Positions 46,992 through 55,980 of a stretch of 64,000 nucleotides of DNA are shown here, piece after piece. Positions within the stretch are counted from its first letter, which is position 1. Each line of letters begins with the position of its first letter. Origin of the DNA: Shewanella sp. HN-41. Lineage in GTDB: Bacteria > Pseudomonadota > Gammaproteobacteria > Enterobacterales > Shewanellaceae. Position numbers and translations under genes: made by a program. The DNA is taken from NCBI RefSeq assembly GCF_000217915.1, contig NZ_AFOZ01000046.1:62001-126000 (forward strand), written 5' to 3'. The notes below the pieces were generated by a model. It saw only the letters and a program-made list of their open reading frames with translations, searched no databases and was not told the origin of the DNA.

Positions 46992-47368
46992 GTTATGACT
47001 CAATCATTGAATAAAATTGCCGCTATTAAAACGGGCCAATATTGACTGATAATACTCAGACTCACAGCCAAAGTTAACAACCTATCGAGCAGCATTCCAA
47101 CACTCCCCAAGCTAAAATGCCAATTTAGTTACAATTTCATGTGCATAGTGAATAAATGCAATGATTCCCATGCAATTTCATTTGCTTAGTATTAACATTG
47201 GACGAAAATAATCCGCATTAAGCACATACTCACTTAGATGATGAGCTAGTCGCTTAGGCTGAATGCGGCTATATTAGGCGGATTCGTTTTCAATTTCAGC
47301 TAGTTAATCTTAACTGCATTAGGGCCACACGCATAAAAGCAGTAATCCGAGCAATTTAAGGACATCCC
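46992..47368. other. greB/ompR divergent intergenic region
   Basis: 377 bp, AT-rich. It holds an 18-bp imperfect direct repeat (47132-47149 and 47173-47190) that could be an operator. No ORF is evident. Confidence 0.6.
47132..47190. repeat. 18-bp direct repeat upstream of ompR
   Basis: CAATTTCATGTGCATAGT (47132-47149) and CAATTTCATTTGCTTAGT (47173-47190) agree at 16 of 18 positions with an offset of 41 bp, about four helical turns. Confidence 0.7.
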
Positions 47369-48094
47369 ATGGGACAAGAAACCTCGAAAATCCTCGTTGT
47401 CGATGATGATATGCGCCTTAGGGCGTTACTCGAGCGTTACCTGATGGAGCAAGGCTACCAGGTACGCAGCGCGGCCAATGCCGAGCAGATGGACCGTCTA
47501 TTGGAACGTGAAAACTTCCATCTTTTGGTGCTCGATCTCATGCTACCCGGCGAAGATGGCTTATCCATCTGCCGTCGTTTGCGTCAACAGGGAAACCCTA
47601 TTCCTATCGTGATGCTGACTGCCAAGGGCGATGAGGTTGATCGCATTATTGGGTTAGAACTAGGCGCCGACGATTATCTACCTAAACCCTTTAATCCAAG
47701 GGAATTACTGGCGCGAATTAAAGCCGTGATGCGCCGCCAAACCCCAGATGTCCCCGGCGCGCCGGCACAGCAGGAAGCCGAGATCAGTTTCGGTGAATTC
47801 TCCCTCGATTTAGCCACCCGCGAGATGTACCACGGCGACGAAGCTATCGCTCTCACCAGCGGTGAGTTTGCGGTGCTCAAGGTATTGGTCACTCATCCAC
47901 GGGAACCGTTATCCCGGGATAAACTGATGAACCTTGCCCGCGGCCGTGATTATTCGGCATTGGAACGCTCGATTGACGTGCAGGTATCCCGCCTGCGCCG
48001 TTTGATTGAAAAAGATCCGGCAAATCCAAGGTATATTCAAACCGTGTGGGGCTTAGGCTATGTGTTTGTACCCGATGGTGCGGCGCGTCGATGA
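47369..48094 (+). CDS. ompR: Osmolarity response regulator OmpR
   Basis: 241-residue DNA-binding regulator of porin genes. The receiver domain has the acidic pocket VVDDD, phospho-acceptor Asp56 (LVLDLMLPGEDG) and Lys in YLPKPFNPRELLARI. The C-terminal winged helix contains LTSGEFAVLKVLVTHP and ends in TVWGLGYVFVP. It is followed by envZ after 42 nt in the same direction. Confidence 0.97.
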   Translation: MGQETSKILVVDDDMRLRALLERYLMEQGYQVRSAANAEQMDRLLERENFHLLVLDLMLPGEDGLSICRRLRQQGNPIPIVMLTAKGDEVDRIIGLELGADDYLPKPFNPRELLARIKAVMRRQTPDVPGAPAQQEAEISFGEFSLDLATREMYHGDEAIALTSGEFAVLKVLVTHPREPLSRDKLMNLARGRDYSALERSIDVQVSRLRRLIEKDPANPRYIQTVWGLGYVFVPDGAARR

Positions 48095-48136
48095 GCCGCG
48101 TTGCCATCTTAATCTCCTGCGGTTATTGAGCTCACG

Positions 48137-49453
48137 ATGAAACTTAAGTGGTGGCAGCGATTAATCCCCCGCAGTGCATTTAGCCAAACCGTGATGCTGA
48201 TTGGTTGCCTATTACTGATCAATCAGCTGGTGTCTTACCTCACGGTTGCCGTGTATGTGCTTAAGCCAAGCTATCAGCAAATCAACCAGTTAATCGCCCG
48301 CCAAGTCAAATTATTGTTTGTTGATGGTATAGATATTGGCCGCGAGCACTTGACCATAGTCGATGCCCTCAATGCCAAAGTCCGTGACGATGGGATGAAA
48401 ATCTACAATCAGCAGCAGGCCAGAGAGGCGGGGATAGAACAGGCGACCTATTACGGTTTTTGGTCATCGCAAATGTCGGAGTACCTCGGCGGTGAAGCCG
48501 AAGTGCGCGTCACCCACGGCAGTGTGTTACAGATTTGGATCCGCCCTCCCCAAGCGCCTTCGGTGTGGATAAAAGTGCCACTTATCGGCCAGAATGTCTC
48601 CGATCTTTCGCCGCTCACCCTCTATTTATTGGTGATAGGCGCACTCAGTGTCGCCGGTGGTTGGTGGTTTGCCCGCCAGCAAAATCGCCCACTCAGACGA
48701 CTACAAAGGGCTGCTATCTCAGTTTCCCGCGGGGAATTTCCAGAGCCATTACCCCTTAAAGGGTCGAGTGAGATTGTCGAGGTAACCAACGCCTTCAACC
48801 AGATGGCCCGCAGCATGAAGCAACTGGAACAGGATAGAGCCCTATTGATGGCGGGAATTTCCCATGATTTACGCACGCCACTCACGCGTATTCGCCTCGC
48901 ATCCGAGATGATGGTGGAGGAAGATCAATATCTTAAAGACGGTATAGTGAACGATATTGAGGATATGGATGCCATTATCAGCCAGTTTATTGCCTATATT
49001 CGCCAAGATCAGGAAACCAATCTCGAGCCGGGACAAATTAATAAACTCATTCAGGATATCGCACAGGCAGAAGCCAATCGCGAGGGCAAAATCGAAGTCG
49101 TGCTCACGGACTGTCCCGAAGCCCTGTTCCAGAGCATCGCCATTAAGCGGGTCTTGAGTAACTTAGTCGAAAATGCCTTCCGTTATGGTTCTGGCTGGGT
49201 GCGGATCAGCTCGCAATTCGATGGGCAACGTATCGGTTTTAGTGTCGAAGATAATGGCCCTGGAATAGACGAGTCACAAATTCCCAATCTTTTTCAGCCA
49301 TTTACCCAAGGCGACATCGCTCGCGGCAGTGTGGGTTCGGGGCTGGGGCTTGCGATCATCAAGCGGATTATCGATAGACATCAAGGGCAGATCAAACTCT
49401 CTAACCGCGCCGAAGGTGGCTTAAAAGCCCAGGTGTGGTTGCCACTGGAATAG
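48137..49453 (+). CDS. envZ: Osmosensor histidine kinase EnvZ
   Basis: 438-residue inner-membrane kinase and phosphatase for OmpR. Two helices (about 15-40 and 158-178) enclose a periplasmic domain. HAMP follows (QNRPLRRLQRAAISVSRGEFPEPL), then the phospho-acceptor His243 in GISHDLRTPLTRIR, at the same residue number as in E. coli EnvZ, and an ATPase domain with NLVENAFRYG, DNGPGI and GSGLGLAI. Confidence 0.97.
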   Translation: MKLKWWQRLIPRSAFSQTVMLIGCLLLINQLVSYLTVAVYVLKPSYQQINQLIARQVKLLFVDGIDIGREHLTIVDALNAKVRDDGMKIYNQQQAREAGIEQATYYGFWSSQMSEYLGGEAEVRVTHGSVLQIWIRPPQAPSVWIKVPLIGQNVSDLSPLTLYLLVIGALSVAGGWWFARQQNRPLRRLQRAAISVSRGEFPEPLPLKGSSEIVEVTNAFNQMARSMKQLEQDRALLMAGISHDLRTPLTRIRLASEMMVEEDQYLKDGIVNDIEDMDAIISQFIAYIRQDQETNLEPGQINKLIQDIAQAEANREGKIEVVLTDCPEALFQSIAIKRVLSNLVENAFRYGSGWVRISSQFDGQRIGFSVEDNGPGIDESQIPNLFQPFTQGDIARGSVGSGLGLAIIKRIIDRHQGQIKLSNRAEGGLKAQVWLPLE

Positions 49454-49581
49454 TCCAAGATCACAGATTTGCAGTTAAGCTGACTAGGCTAGCTTCAACA
49501 TTGGCCTTGTCATATTAATGTCACGTTAAATTCATAAACTCGGAGCAGTTAACTCGCTCTGTCCATTATGAAGATTGCAAA

Positions 49582-51561
49582 ATGAAAATTTCAACGCTGT
49601 CGCTCTCTGCCTCCGCCCTGTTGTTATTGCTTGCGGGGTTATTAGCCGCCGTCGTGCTATGGAGCAGCGATCAGCGGCAACATATTGAGCAACAAGCTCA
49701 GACATTGCAAAGCATTCAACAGGATTTTCTCGTCGGCGTACGCCGCGATCTCGATGGTTACTTAGCCAATGGTACTGCCAACCAGCTTGAACAGGCTAAA
49801 GCTAAGCTCATCGTAATTAAAACTCAGCTCACTGAACTCAATCTCGCCGCCACGGGCTCAGCCGATAATGAACTGCAGCTCAGCCTGAACCAGTTTATTC
49901 AAGATTTAGACACTAAATACCGCGCCGCAGGCAAACTCGCAGCGAACCCGAGGCAACTGCTCGCCCACGCCGAGTCAGAAATGCTCGACTATAACCGTCG
50001 CCTCGGCAGCTACGCCGATAAAGGCTTAGTAATCAATGCCGTAGTCGCCGAGCAATATCTGCAATTAAGCCGCAATTTACCCTCTATCGTCTATCAACTT
50101 TCCCAACTGACCGATGGTTATCTTATCGGCAAAAATCAGCAGCTCAAGGGCATTTTAGACAGCACCAGTAAGGAATTAACTCACTGGCATGACGCCCTTA
50201 ACGCACTGCCACTAATCGGTGTATATGAGCAGCAGGAAGCCGATGAATTTGCCCTTGGTGGTAGCGAGCCTGAACAGATTGAAATCGGCGAGAGTGACCG
50301 CAGTGAACTACTGAGCCTCGCCAATAGATACAATAAAGAGGTCGCCAATACCCACCAATTGGTGCAAGCCAACCAAGAAATGCAAGATCAACTCATTCAA
50401 GCTGTTAGCAATATGGAACAACAGCTTATTGGTTTAGGCGATGCGCAGGCGGCGAAGAATCAGCAACTTAAATACGAGTTGCAACTGATCCTCTATACCA
50501 TGGTTTCGATTATGGCCTTATTTGCCATAGGTTATCTGATCCTGCAGCAGAATCGGGTCGTCAAGCCGCTTAAACGCCTCAATCAGGCCTTTATGAAGTT
50601 AAGCGAGTCCAATAACCGGGAGCGTTTAGACATTAATCGGCGCTGTGAAACGGGCCAAATTGCAGGGCATTTCAATCAATTGTTACAACGATTTGAGCAG
50701 GAAGATGAAACCCAACGTCAGCAAATGACTAAGGTTTCCCAATCCTTAAGTCAGTTGGTGGCGCGTATCACCCAGCTATCCCAACATACTGAGCATACGC
50801 AAACGATTGTGAGCGATACTCAAACCCAAACTGAACATATCCGTCACTTAGCCCATGAGGTCAGCCACACCTCGGAATTAGTTGAGCAAAGCGCCGCCGA
50901 AACTATGCGCCAGATGCAATCGAGCCAAACCGAAGCCGAAGCCGTGCTCAGCGCCACAGAGCAAACACAGACCGCCGTCGGACTTTGTCATGCCTCCCTC
51001 GAAAGCCTGAATAACTCAGTAACTGACGTGTCCAAAATCATTGATGTGATTGGTAATATCGCCGAACAAACTAACTTACTCGCCCTCAACGCTGCCATAG
51101 AAGCCGCCCGCGCAGGCGAACAGGGTCGCGGCTTTGCCGTGGTCGCCGATGAGGTGCGAAGCTTAAGCCAGCGCACCCAAGTGTCCTTAAATGAAATAGT
51201 GAAAATCCTGCAACAACTCACCCAATCGAACCATGCCCTCGGTGAGAGTGTCGACGGCATAGCCCAGGCCACCAGCAGCCAAAAACTGCGGGCACAAAGT
51301 TTATGGCAGGTAGCGCAAACGGTGCAAAACCAAGCCAGTGAAATGGCCAACACCGCCAAACAGGGCTCGCTTAATGCTAAAGAACAGGTCGATTATCTCG
51401 ATGAATTTGTGCGCACTATGGACAATTTAAAGGCACAGGCACAAACCAGTTCACAACAGAGTGAAGTCATAGCCCAAGAAGTGCAGCAGAGCGTCGAAGA
51501 TATAGAAACCAGCCTAGGTATCGGCGATACCCAAGGTTTCTCCCAAGCACGCGCCGCTTAA
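49582..51561 (+). CDS. Methyl-accepting chemotaxis protein
   Basis: 659-residue transducer. An N-terminal helix (about 8-29) and a second one (about 305-325) enclose a long, mostly helical periplasmic region of unknown ligand. HAMP follows, then a signalling domain with the conserved hairpin tip IAEQTNLLALNAAIEAARAGEQGRG. Glu/Gln-rich methylation helices flank it. It is alone between envZ and a terminator. Confidence 0.94.
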   Translation: MKISTLSLSASALLLLLAGLLAAVVLWSSDQRQHIEQQAQTLQSIQQDFLVGVRRDLDGYLANGTANQLEQAKAKLIVIKTQLTELNLAATGSADNELQLSLNQFIQDLDTKYRAAGKLAANPRQLLAHAESEMLDYNRRLGSYADKGLVINAVVAEQYLQLSRNLPSIVYQLSQLTDGYLIGKNQQLKGILDSTSKELTHWHDALNALPLIGVYEQQEADEFALGGSEPEQIEIGESDRSELLSLANRYNKEVANTHQLVQANQEMQDQLIQAVSNMEQQLIGLGDAQAAKNQQLKYELQLILYTMVSIMALFAIGYLILQQNRVVKPLKRLNQAFMKLSESNNRERLDINRRCETGQIAGHFNQLLQRFEQEDETQRQQMTKVSQSLSQLVARITQLSQHTEHTQTIVSDTQTQTEHIRHLAHEVSHTSELVEQSAAETMRQMQSSQTEAEAVLSATEQTQTAVGLCHASLESLNNSVTDVSKIIDVIGNIAEQTNLLALNAAIEAARAGEQGRGFAVVADEVRSLSQRTQVSLNEIVKILQQLTQSNHALGESVDGIAQATSSQKLRAQSLWQVAQTVQNQASEMANTAKQGSLNAKEQVDYLDEFVRTMDNLKAQAQTSSQQSEVIAQEVQQSVEDIETSLGIGDTQGFSQARAA

Positions 51562-51573
51562 GGTGTTTGCAGT

Positions 51574-51607
51574 AATAACAATGGGAGCCTAGGCTCCCAT
51601 TGTTATT
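51574..51607. terminator. Bidirectional terminator after the chemotaxis gene
   Basis: aataacaatgggagcct and aggctcccattgttatt: a perfect 34-bp palindrome followed by T. It serves the MCP gene and the convergent peroxiredoxin gene. Confidence 0.9.
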
Positions 51608-51622
51608 TTTGATACCAGCAAA

Positions 51623-52096
51623 TTAGAGTGCGGCTAACACTACTTCGGCTTTGCTGACCTCGAATGACTTTGGTGCTTCAACATTGAGCAGGGTCACTAC
51701 GCCATTGTCGATAATCATGGCGTAACGCTGCGAGCGCACACCACCAAAACCTGCGGTATCCATCTCGAGTCCTAACGCCTTAGTAAAACTGGCATCGCCA
51801 TCGGCTAACATCATCAGTTCTGAGGCATTTTGTGCTTCGCCCCAGGCTTTCATCACAAAGGCATCGTTCACAGAGACACAGGCAATCAAATCCACACCTT
51901 TGGCTTTAAACTCATCAGCCAGTACCACATAACCTGGTAAATGCGCTTCGGAGCAGGTTGGCGTGAAGGCGCCAGGCACCGCAAATAGCACCACCTTTTT
52001 ACCCGCGAACAGTTCGGTAACTTGATGATTTACCATGCCATCTTTAGTCAGTTGACTTAATGTGGCCGCGGGTAATGTTTGACCTTGAGCAATCAT
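51623..52096 (-). CDS. Peroxiredoxin, Prx5/AhpE-like (redoxin domain)
   Basis: 157-residue thiol peroxidase. The peroxidatic Cys lies in PGAFTPTCSEAHLPGY, the motif of atypical Prx5-type enzymes, and the Arg of the active site in GVRSQRYAMIIDNG. No second Cys in the usual resolving position is obvious, so the electron donor (glutathione or glutaredoxin) is inference. RBS AAGGAAAG precedes ATG 52096. Confidence 0.93.
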   Translation of the reverse strand: MIAQGQTLPAATLSQLTKDGMVNHQVTELFAGKKVVLFAVPGAFTPTCSEAHLPGYVVLADEFKAKGVDLIACVSVNDAFVMKAWGEAQNASELMMLADGDASFTKALGLEMDTAGFGGVRSQRYAMIIDNGVVTLLNVEAPKSFEVSKAEVVLAAL

Positions 52097-52174
52097 GGTT
52101 CTTTCCTTAAGTTAAAGTAACCCGCCCATACTAGCCCTATTTCCCCAAGATAAACACCGAGAGAAAACGTGGAA

Positions 52175-53107
52175 TTAGGCTCGCTTGAAACGGCGACTCA
52201 GTCCACCGCATAGGCCGAGGAAGATCAAACTCCATATAGATAAAGAACCGCCACTTTCTTCAATAACGATAACCTCACTTTCCCTGTCCCTATCACTACT
52301 TTCCAGTGGCAGTGCATACAAACCATCGGTTTCATCGGCGCTAATGGTCGCCACTATATCGCTGTAGCCCACTTCATACACATCGATTAATACATCGTAG
52401 TGATCCGTCGCATAACCCGAGTAGAGCGTGGTCAACACTTCATAGTCATCCTGGGTCGAATCACCGTAAATGGTAAATACATCCGTAGTGTAGTAATGCA
52501 CCCAAGGCCCACCATTGCGGCTAAGGTACAATTCGGCAAAGAGATCGGCGCGCTCATTCAGATATGCTCCAAACACATCCACATCAAATGTCACGCTAAA
52601 GGTTTGATAAAAGCCATCGTAATCAAAATCTTCGAACATGCGACTACTGGCATCAAAAATCGCAAAACTATGGTATACGGGTGCGAGATAGGGATCTTCA
52701 CTGACTGCACTCGAGCTAGGGATTGGCTGACTCACATGTTTTGCTATCACTTGTTCGCGGGTCATGGGGGCCGTGCCCATCAACTGTACGCGATTGGTAT
52801 TCGGGCCCTTGGCCGAGAAAGATGGCGCTAAAGACTTCACCGCAACCGCTGCGGCCTCACCCACTGTTTGGGCGGGTGCCGACTGTTGCAGTAGGCTTAA
52901 GGCTTGCTGCTCTTGTTCTGCAGCTTGTTCGGCATCGGCTTTTTTCGCCATGCCAATACTGGCCGCACTAAAGGGAGCCAAGCTTGGCTCATCGATGGAC
53001 TCTGCGCTCACCGTTGTCGGTGCCAGTAATGCACCTGCCAATACCATCGCCTTAACGAAGGCGGAGTTCACTGTGGCTGCCATACCTAGTTGTTTAAGTG
53101 TGTTCAT
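52175..53107 (-). CDS. Exported protein with GlyGly-CTERM-like C-terminal anchor
   Basis: 310-residue protein with an N-terminal signal (about 1-35, cleavage near VSA) and a Gln/Ala-rich spacer. A beta-rich domain follows (about 145-275: YHSFAIFDASS, DFDYDGFYQTFSVTFDVDVFGAY), and the C-terminus reads SGGSLSIW, a hydrophobic stretch and RRFKRA. The tail matches the rhombosortase-processed GlyGly-CTERM pattern, and the body resembles what databases call choice-of-anchor H proteins. It should be a surface or secreted protein. Its promoter carries a PhoP-box-like repeat (53164-53180). Confidence 0.8.
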   Translation of the reverse strand: MNTLKQLGMAATVNSAFVKAMVLAGALLAPTTVSAESIDEPSLAPFSAASIGMAKKADAEQAAEQEQQALSLLQQSAPAQTVGEAAAVAVKSLAPSFSAKGPNTNRVQLMGTAPMTREQVIAKHVSQPIPSSSAVSEDPYLAPVYHSFAIFDASSRMFEDFDYDGFYQTFSVTFDVDVFGAYLNERADLFAELYLSRNGGPWVHYYTTDVFTIYGDSTQDDYEVLTTLYSGYATDHYDVLIDVYEVGYSDIVATISADETDGLYALPLESSDRDRESEVIVIEESGGSLSIWSLIFLGLCGGLSRRFKRA

Positions 53108-53163
53108 CTTGAATACCCCATGGATAATCCGTTCAAATTGATGACATTAAAGGGCACCCAATG

Positions 53164-53180
53164 TGAACATAGGCTGAACA
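53164..53180 (-). promoter_or_regulatory. PhoP-box-like operator of the GlyGly-CTERM gene
   Basis: On the minus strand TGTTCA-GCCTA-TGTTCA, an exact hexamer repeat with a 5-nt gap (11-bp period). Twelve nt downstream is TTTAAT (53151-53146), a likely -10. The operator edge is 56 nt from the start codon. E. coli PhoP boxes have the same layout (hexamer-N5-hexamer, 12 nt before the -10). Confidence 0.65.
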
Positions 53181-53210
53181 TATTTATCCGTTTCTATTCA
53201 GCCGGCAATG

Positions 53211-53227
53211 CGTTCAGCCTCAATTCA
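53211..53227 (+). promoter_or_regulatory. Weaker PhoP-box-like repeat facing the PepSY operon
   Basis: CGTTCA-GCCTC-AATTCA, a hexamer-N5-hexamer repeat in the plus orientation, about 250 nt before the PepSY gene. No -10 sits at the matching 12-nt distance, so it is less convincing than the two better copies. Confidence 0.3.
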
Positions 53228-53475
53228 TCTGCCTTAAATGACACTAAGGTGAATAGCCTGGGCTAAGGATAAGACTCACTCGCTGTGGATCAGTTCAACC
53301 CGTTAACAAGAAGGGCTAACCAGAGTGATTATCCCAGTGAATTTTGAAGGATTTGTGTTAACCCATTGGTCGATCTCTAGGCGTTTGTTCAGGTGATAAG
53401 GTATTCTTAGTCGACTCGATAAGTTATCCACCTAACTATTTACTTAAGATCGTCGAACATTCGCGGGTACCAGAT

Positions 53476-53778
53476 ATGAAACTTGGTTTGACACTGCCAC
53501 TGATCGCTTGCTTGTGCATATCCCTTAGCTGTATGGCGGGAAATGATAAACAGGATGATCGCAACCAATCTCGTAATCAAGGGGCTAAACATGAGCAGCG
53601 TCGCCTCGTGGTTAACAGCCCAGATCAGGCCGTGGCTATGGTGCAGCGCCAATACCGTGGCAAAGTGCTGAGTGTGCAATCGAGTGGTACTGGCTATCGC
53701 GTCAAAATCCTCAATAACGATGGGCAGGTCTTTTCCGTATCGGTAGATGCCGCCACGGGCCGGGTGTCGAGGAACTAA
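53476..53778 (+). CDS. PepSY domain exported protein
   Basis: 100-residue protein with a signal peptide (about 1-20, ending near CMAG, possibly a lipoprotein-type Cys) and a C-terminal PepSY domain (SPDQAVAMVQRQYRGKVLSVQ...YRVKILNNDGQVFSVSVDAATGRV). It lies 2 nt before the response regulator, so it is the first gene of the three-gene signalling operon. PepSY proteins next to PhoPQ-like systems are common; a role in modulating the sensor or proteases is inference. Confidence 0.88.
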   Translation: MKLGLTLPLIACLCISLSCMAGNDKQDDRNQSRNQGAKHEQRRLVVNSPDQAVAMVQRQYRGKVLSVQSSGTGYRVKILNNDGQVFSVSVDAATGRVSRN

Positions 53779-53780
53779 CT

Positions 53781-54476
53781 ATGCGACTCTTATTGGTTGA
53801 AGATGATATCGAACTACAGAGCAACTTAAAGCAACACCTGCTCGACGCCCAGTACAGCATAGATGTTGCTAGCGATGGTGAAGAGGGGCTGTTTCAAGCG
53901 CTTGAATATAATTACGACGCCGCCATTATCGATGTTGGCTTACCCAAACTCGATGGTATCTCCCTGATCCGCAGTGTGCGTCAAAAAGAGCGCGATTTTC
54001 CGATCCTAATCCTCACCGCAAGGGACAGCTGGCAAGATAAAGTCGAGGGTCTAGACGCGGGTGCCGATGACTACCTGACAAAACCCTTCCATCCCCAAGA
54101 GCTAGTCGCCCGCCTGAAAGCGCTGATCCGCCGCTCGGCAGGTAAGGCGAGTCCGTTGATTTATAATGGCCCTTTTAGCTTGAATACCAGTAGTTTAGAA
54201 GTGCGCAAGGGCAAGCTGCTCATTAATCTCAGCGGCTCCGAATACAAATTATTTGAAATTTTTATGCTGCATCAGGGTGAAGTGAAATCGAAAACTGTAC
54301 TCACGGAACATATTTATGATCAGGATTTTGATTTGGACTCCAATGTTATCGAAGTCTTTATCCGCCGCCTACGTAAAAAACTCGACCCTGATAATCAATA
54401 CAATCTGATTGAAACCTTGCGCGGCCAAGGCTATCGCCTAAGAGTGTTAACACCAGAGCAAGGTGCCGATGAGTAA
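53781..54476 (+). CDS. phoP: PhoP-like response regulator
   Basis: 231-residue OmpR-family regulator. The receiver domain has VEDD, phospho-acceptor Asp51 (IIDVGLPKLDG) and PILILTARDSWQDKVEGLDAGADDYLTKPFH, which agrees with E. coli PhoP at most positions, including SWQDKVE. The DNA-binding domain ends in ETLRGQGYRL. It overlaps the sensor gene by 8 nt. Two promoters nearby carry PhoP-box-like repeats. QseB is the alternative name for such regulators. Confidence 0.88.
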   Translation: MRLLLVEDDIELQSNLKQHLLDAQYSIDVASDGEEGLFQALEYNYDAAIIDVGLPKLDGISLIRSVRQKERDFPILILTARDSWQDKVEGLDAGADDYLTKPFHPQELVARLKALIRRSAGKASPLIYNGPFSLNTSSLEVRKGKLLINLSGSEYKLFEIFMLHQGEVKSKTVLTEHIYDQDFDLDSNVIEVFIRRLRKKLDPDNQYNLIETLRGQGYRLRVLTPEQGADE

Positions 54477-55833
54477 ACGCGCCTTGGCATGGCAACTACT
54501 AAATTCCCTTAAAGCACGGCTCGTTCTCAGTGCACTGTTATTTATTTTAGTGTTACTGCCACTGATCGGCGTCGCCCTCAACGACGCCTTTACCGAGCAG
54601 GTAAAGAGCGCGACTAAAAATGAGCTCAGTGCCTATGTTTATTCGGTATTGGCGGTCACCGAAGTTGAAAATAAGCGGATTTTCATCCCCGAGTTGGTAC
54701 TCGAAAACCGTTTTAATCTTATTCAATCGGGGCTTTATGCCATAGCTACCACTGAAGATGCAAAGCAGGAGCAAACCATAGTCTGGCATTCGCAATCCTT
54801 TATGGGTATCACGCCACCCGAGCACTTTACCATTCCCCCCACGGGCAAAAGCGCCTTCGAACAAATCGACCTTGCTGGGGCGCCACACCTTATCTATAGC
54901 TTTAGCGTGAGCTTTGCGAGTTTGAATGAAAATGTGCCCGTCACTATCCATATCATTAAGGATGAGCGAGAATTCCAACAACAAATTGACCAATTTAATC
55001 AACAGCTTTGGACTTGGTTAGCGATTCTCATGTTAGTCATGCTCGTGTTCCAATTGAGTTGGTTATTGTGGACACTCAGACCGCTGGCACGCTTCACCCA
55101 AGAACTCCACGATGTTGAGCAAGGTAAATCGACCCAGTTAAGCAGCCAATATCCTAATGAATTACAGGCGGTGGCGAGGCAACTCAATATCCTGCTCAAT
55201 ACCGAACAGACCCAGCGCAAGCGCTATCGCAATGCCCTCGCGGATTTAGCCCATAGCCTGAAAACGCCACTGGCGGTTATTAAGAGCCAAGCGGATTTAA
55301 GCGAGGCCTCGAGTGAGCAAGTGTCTAATATCAGTCGGATCATTAGCCATCAGCTCAAGCGCGCCCAGACAGCCGCGGCGGCCTCTTGGCATTTGGGGAT
55401 CCGGGTCGACGAGGTCGGCACAAAACTGCTGCGAACCTTAGCGAAAATCTACCGAGAGCCGCAGATAAACCTGACTGCTGACATGGCCGAGCACGCGGTA
55501 TTTAAGGGGGATGAAGCCGATCTCACCGAGATTTTAGGCAACCTGCTCGACAATGCCTGTAAGGCGGCAAAATCCACAGTCAAACTAACCGTAACGGGTG
55601 ATGCCTACCAATTGCAGATTTGTATCGAAGACGATGGCCCAGGGATCAGTGAAGCCCTGCAAACTCAAATATTTGAACGGGGGATCCGTGCAGATTCCTA
55701 TCGCCAAGGAAATGGAATTGGGTTGGCGATTGTCCGTGACTTAGTTGACAGCTATAACGGCCGAATTTCCGTATCGCGTTCAGAAACTTTAGGTGGTGCC
55801 AAATTTAGCCTCAGTTTTATTCACTCTGCTTAA
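54469..55833 (+). CDS. phoQ: PhoQ-like sensor histidine kinase
   Basis: 454-residue inner-membrane kinase. Helices at about 18-37 and 183-203 enclose a periplasmic domain of about 145 residues. The HisKA motif DLAHSLKTPLAVIK (His262) is close to E. coli PhoQ DLTHSLKTPLAV. The ATPase domain has GNLLDNACKAAKS, EDDGPGIS and GNGIGLAI. The start ATG 54469 lies within the regulator's last codons. The periplasmic part is not obviously acidic like PhoQ's magnesium patch, so the signal may differ. Confidence 0.87.
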   Translation: MSKRALAWQLLNSLKARLVLSALLFILVLLPLIGVALNDAFTEQVKSATKNELSAYVYSVLAVTEVENKRIFIPELVLENRFNLIQSGLYAIATTEDAKQEQTIVWHSQSFMGITPPEHFTIPPTGKSAFEQIDLAGAPHLIYSFSVSFASLNENVPVTIHIIKDEREFQQQIDQFNQQLWTWLAILMLVMLVFQLSWLLWTLRPLARFTQELHDVEQGKSTQLSSQYPNELQAVARQLNILLNTEQTQRKRYRNALADLAHSLKTPLAVIKSQADLSEASSEQVSNISRIISHQLKRAQTAAAASWHLGIRVDEVGTKLLRTLAKIYREPQINLTADMAEHAVFKGDEADLTEILGNLLDNACKAAKSTVKLTVTGDAYQLQICIEDDGPGISEALQTQIFERGIRADSYRQGNGIGLAIVRDLVDSYNGRISVSRSETLGGAKFSLSFIHSA

Positions 55834-55907
55834 TCTTTATTTTCAATAAGATAAATAACATTTAAATAAAAATAGCCCGGCGACACACTGTTGGGCACCG
55901 CAAAACA

Positions 55908-55924
55908 CTTTCAGCTTATGTTCA
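55908..55924 (+). promoter_or_regulatory. PhoP-box-like operator of the DUF3300 gene
   Basis: CTTTCA-GCTTA-TGTTCA, a hexamer-N5-hexamer repeat. TATGAT (55937-55942) follows after exactly 12 nt, and the start codon after 56 nt. Both distances equal those at the operator 53164-53180. Confidence 0.65.
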
Positions 55925-55980
55925 TATTCAAACGCCTATGATGCCAATAACATCCTCAAACAGGATTATTGGAGCACATC

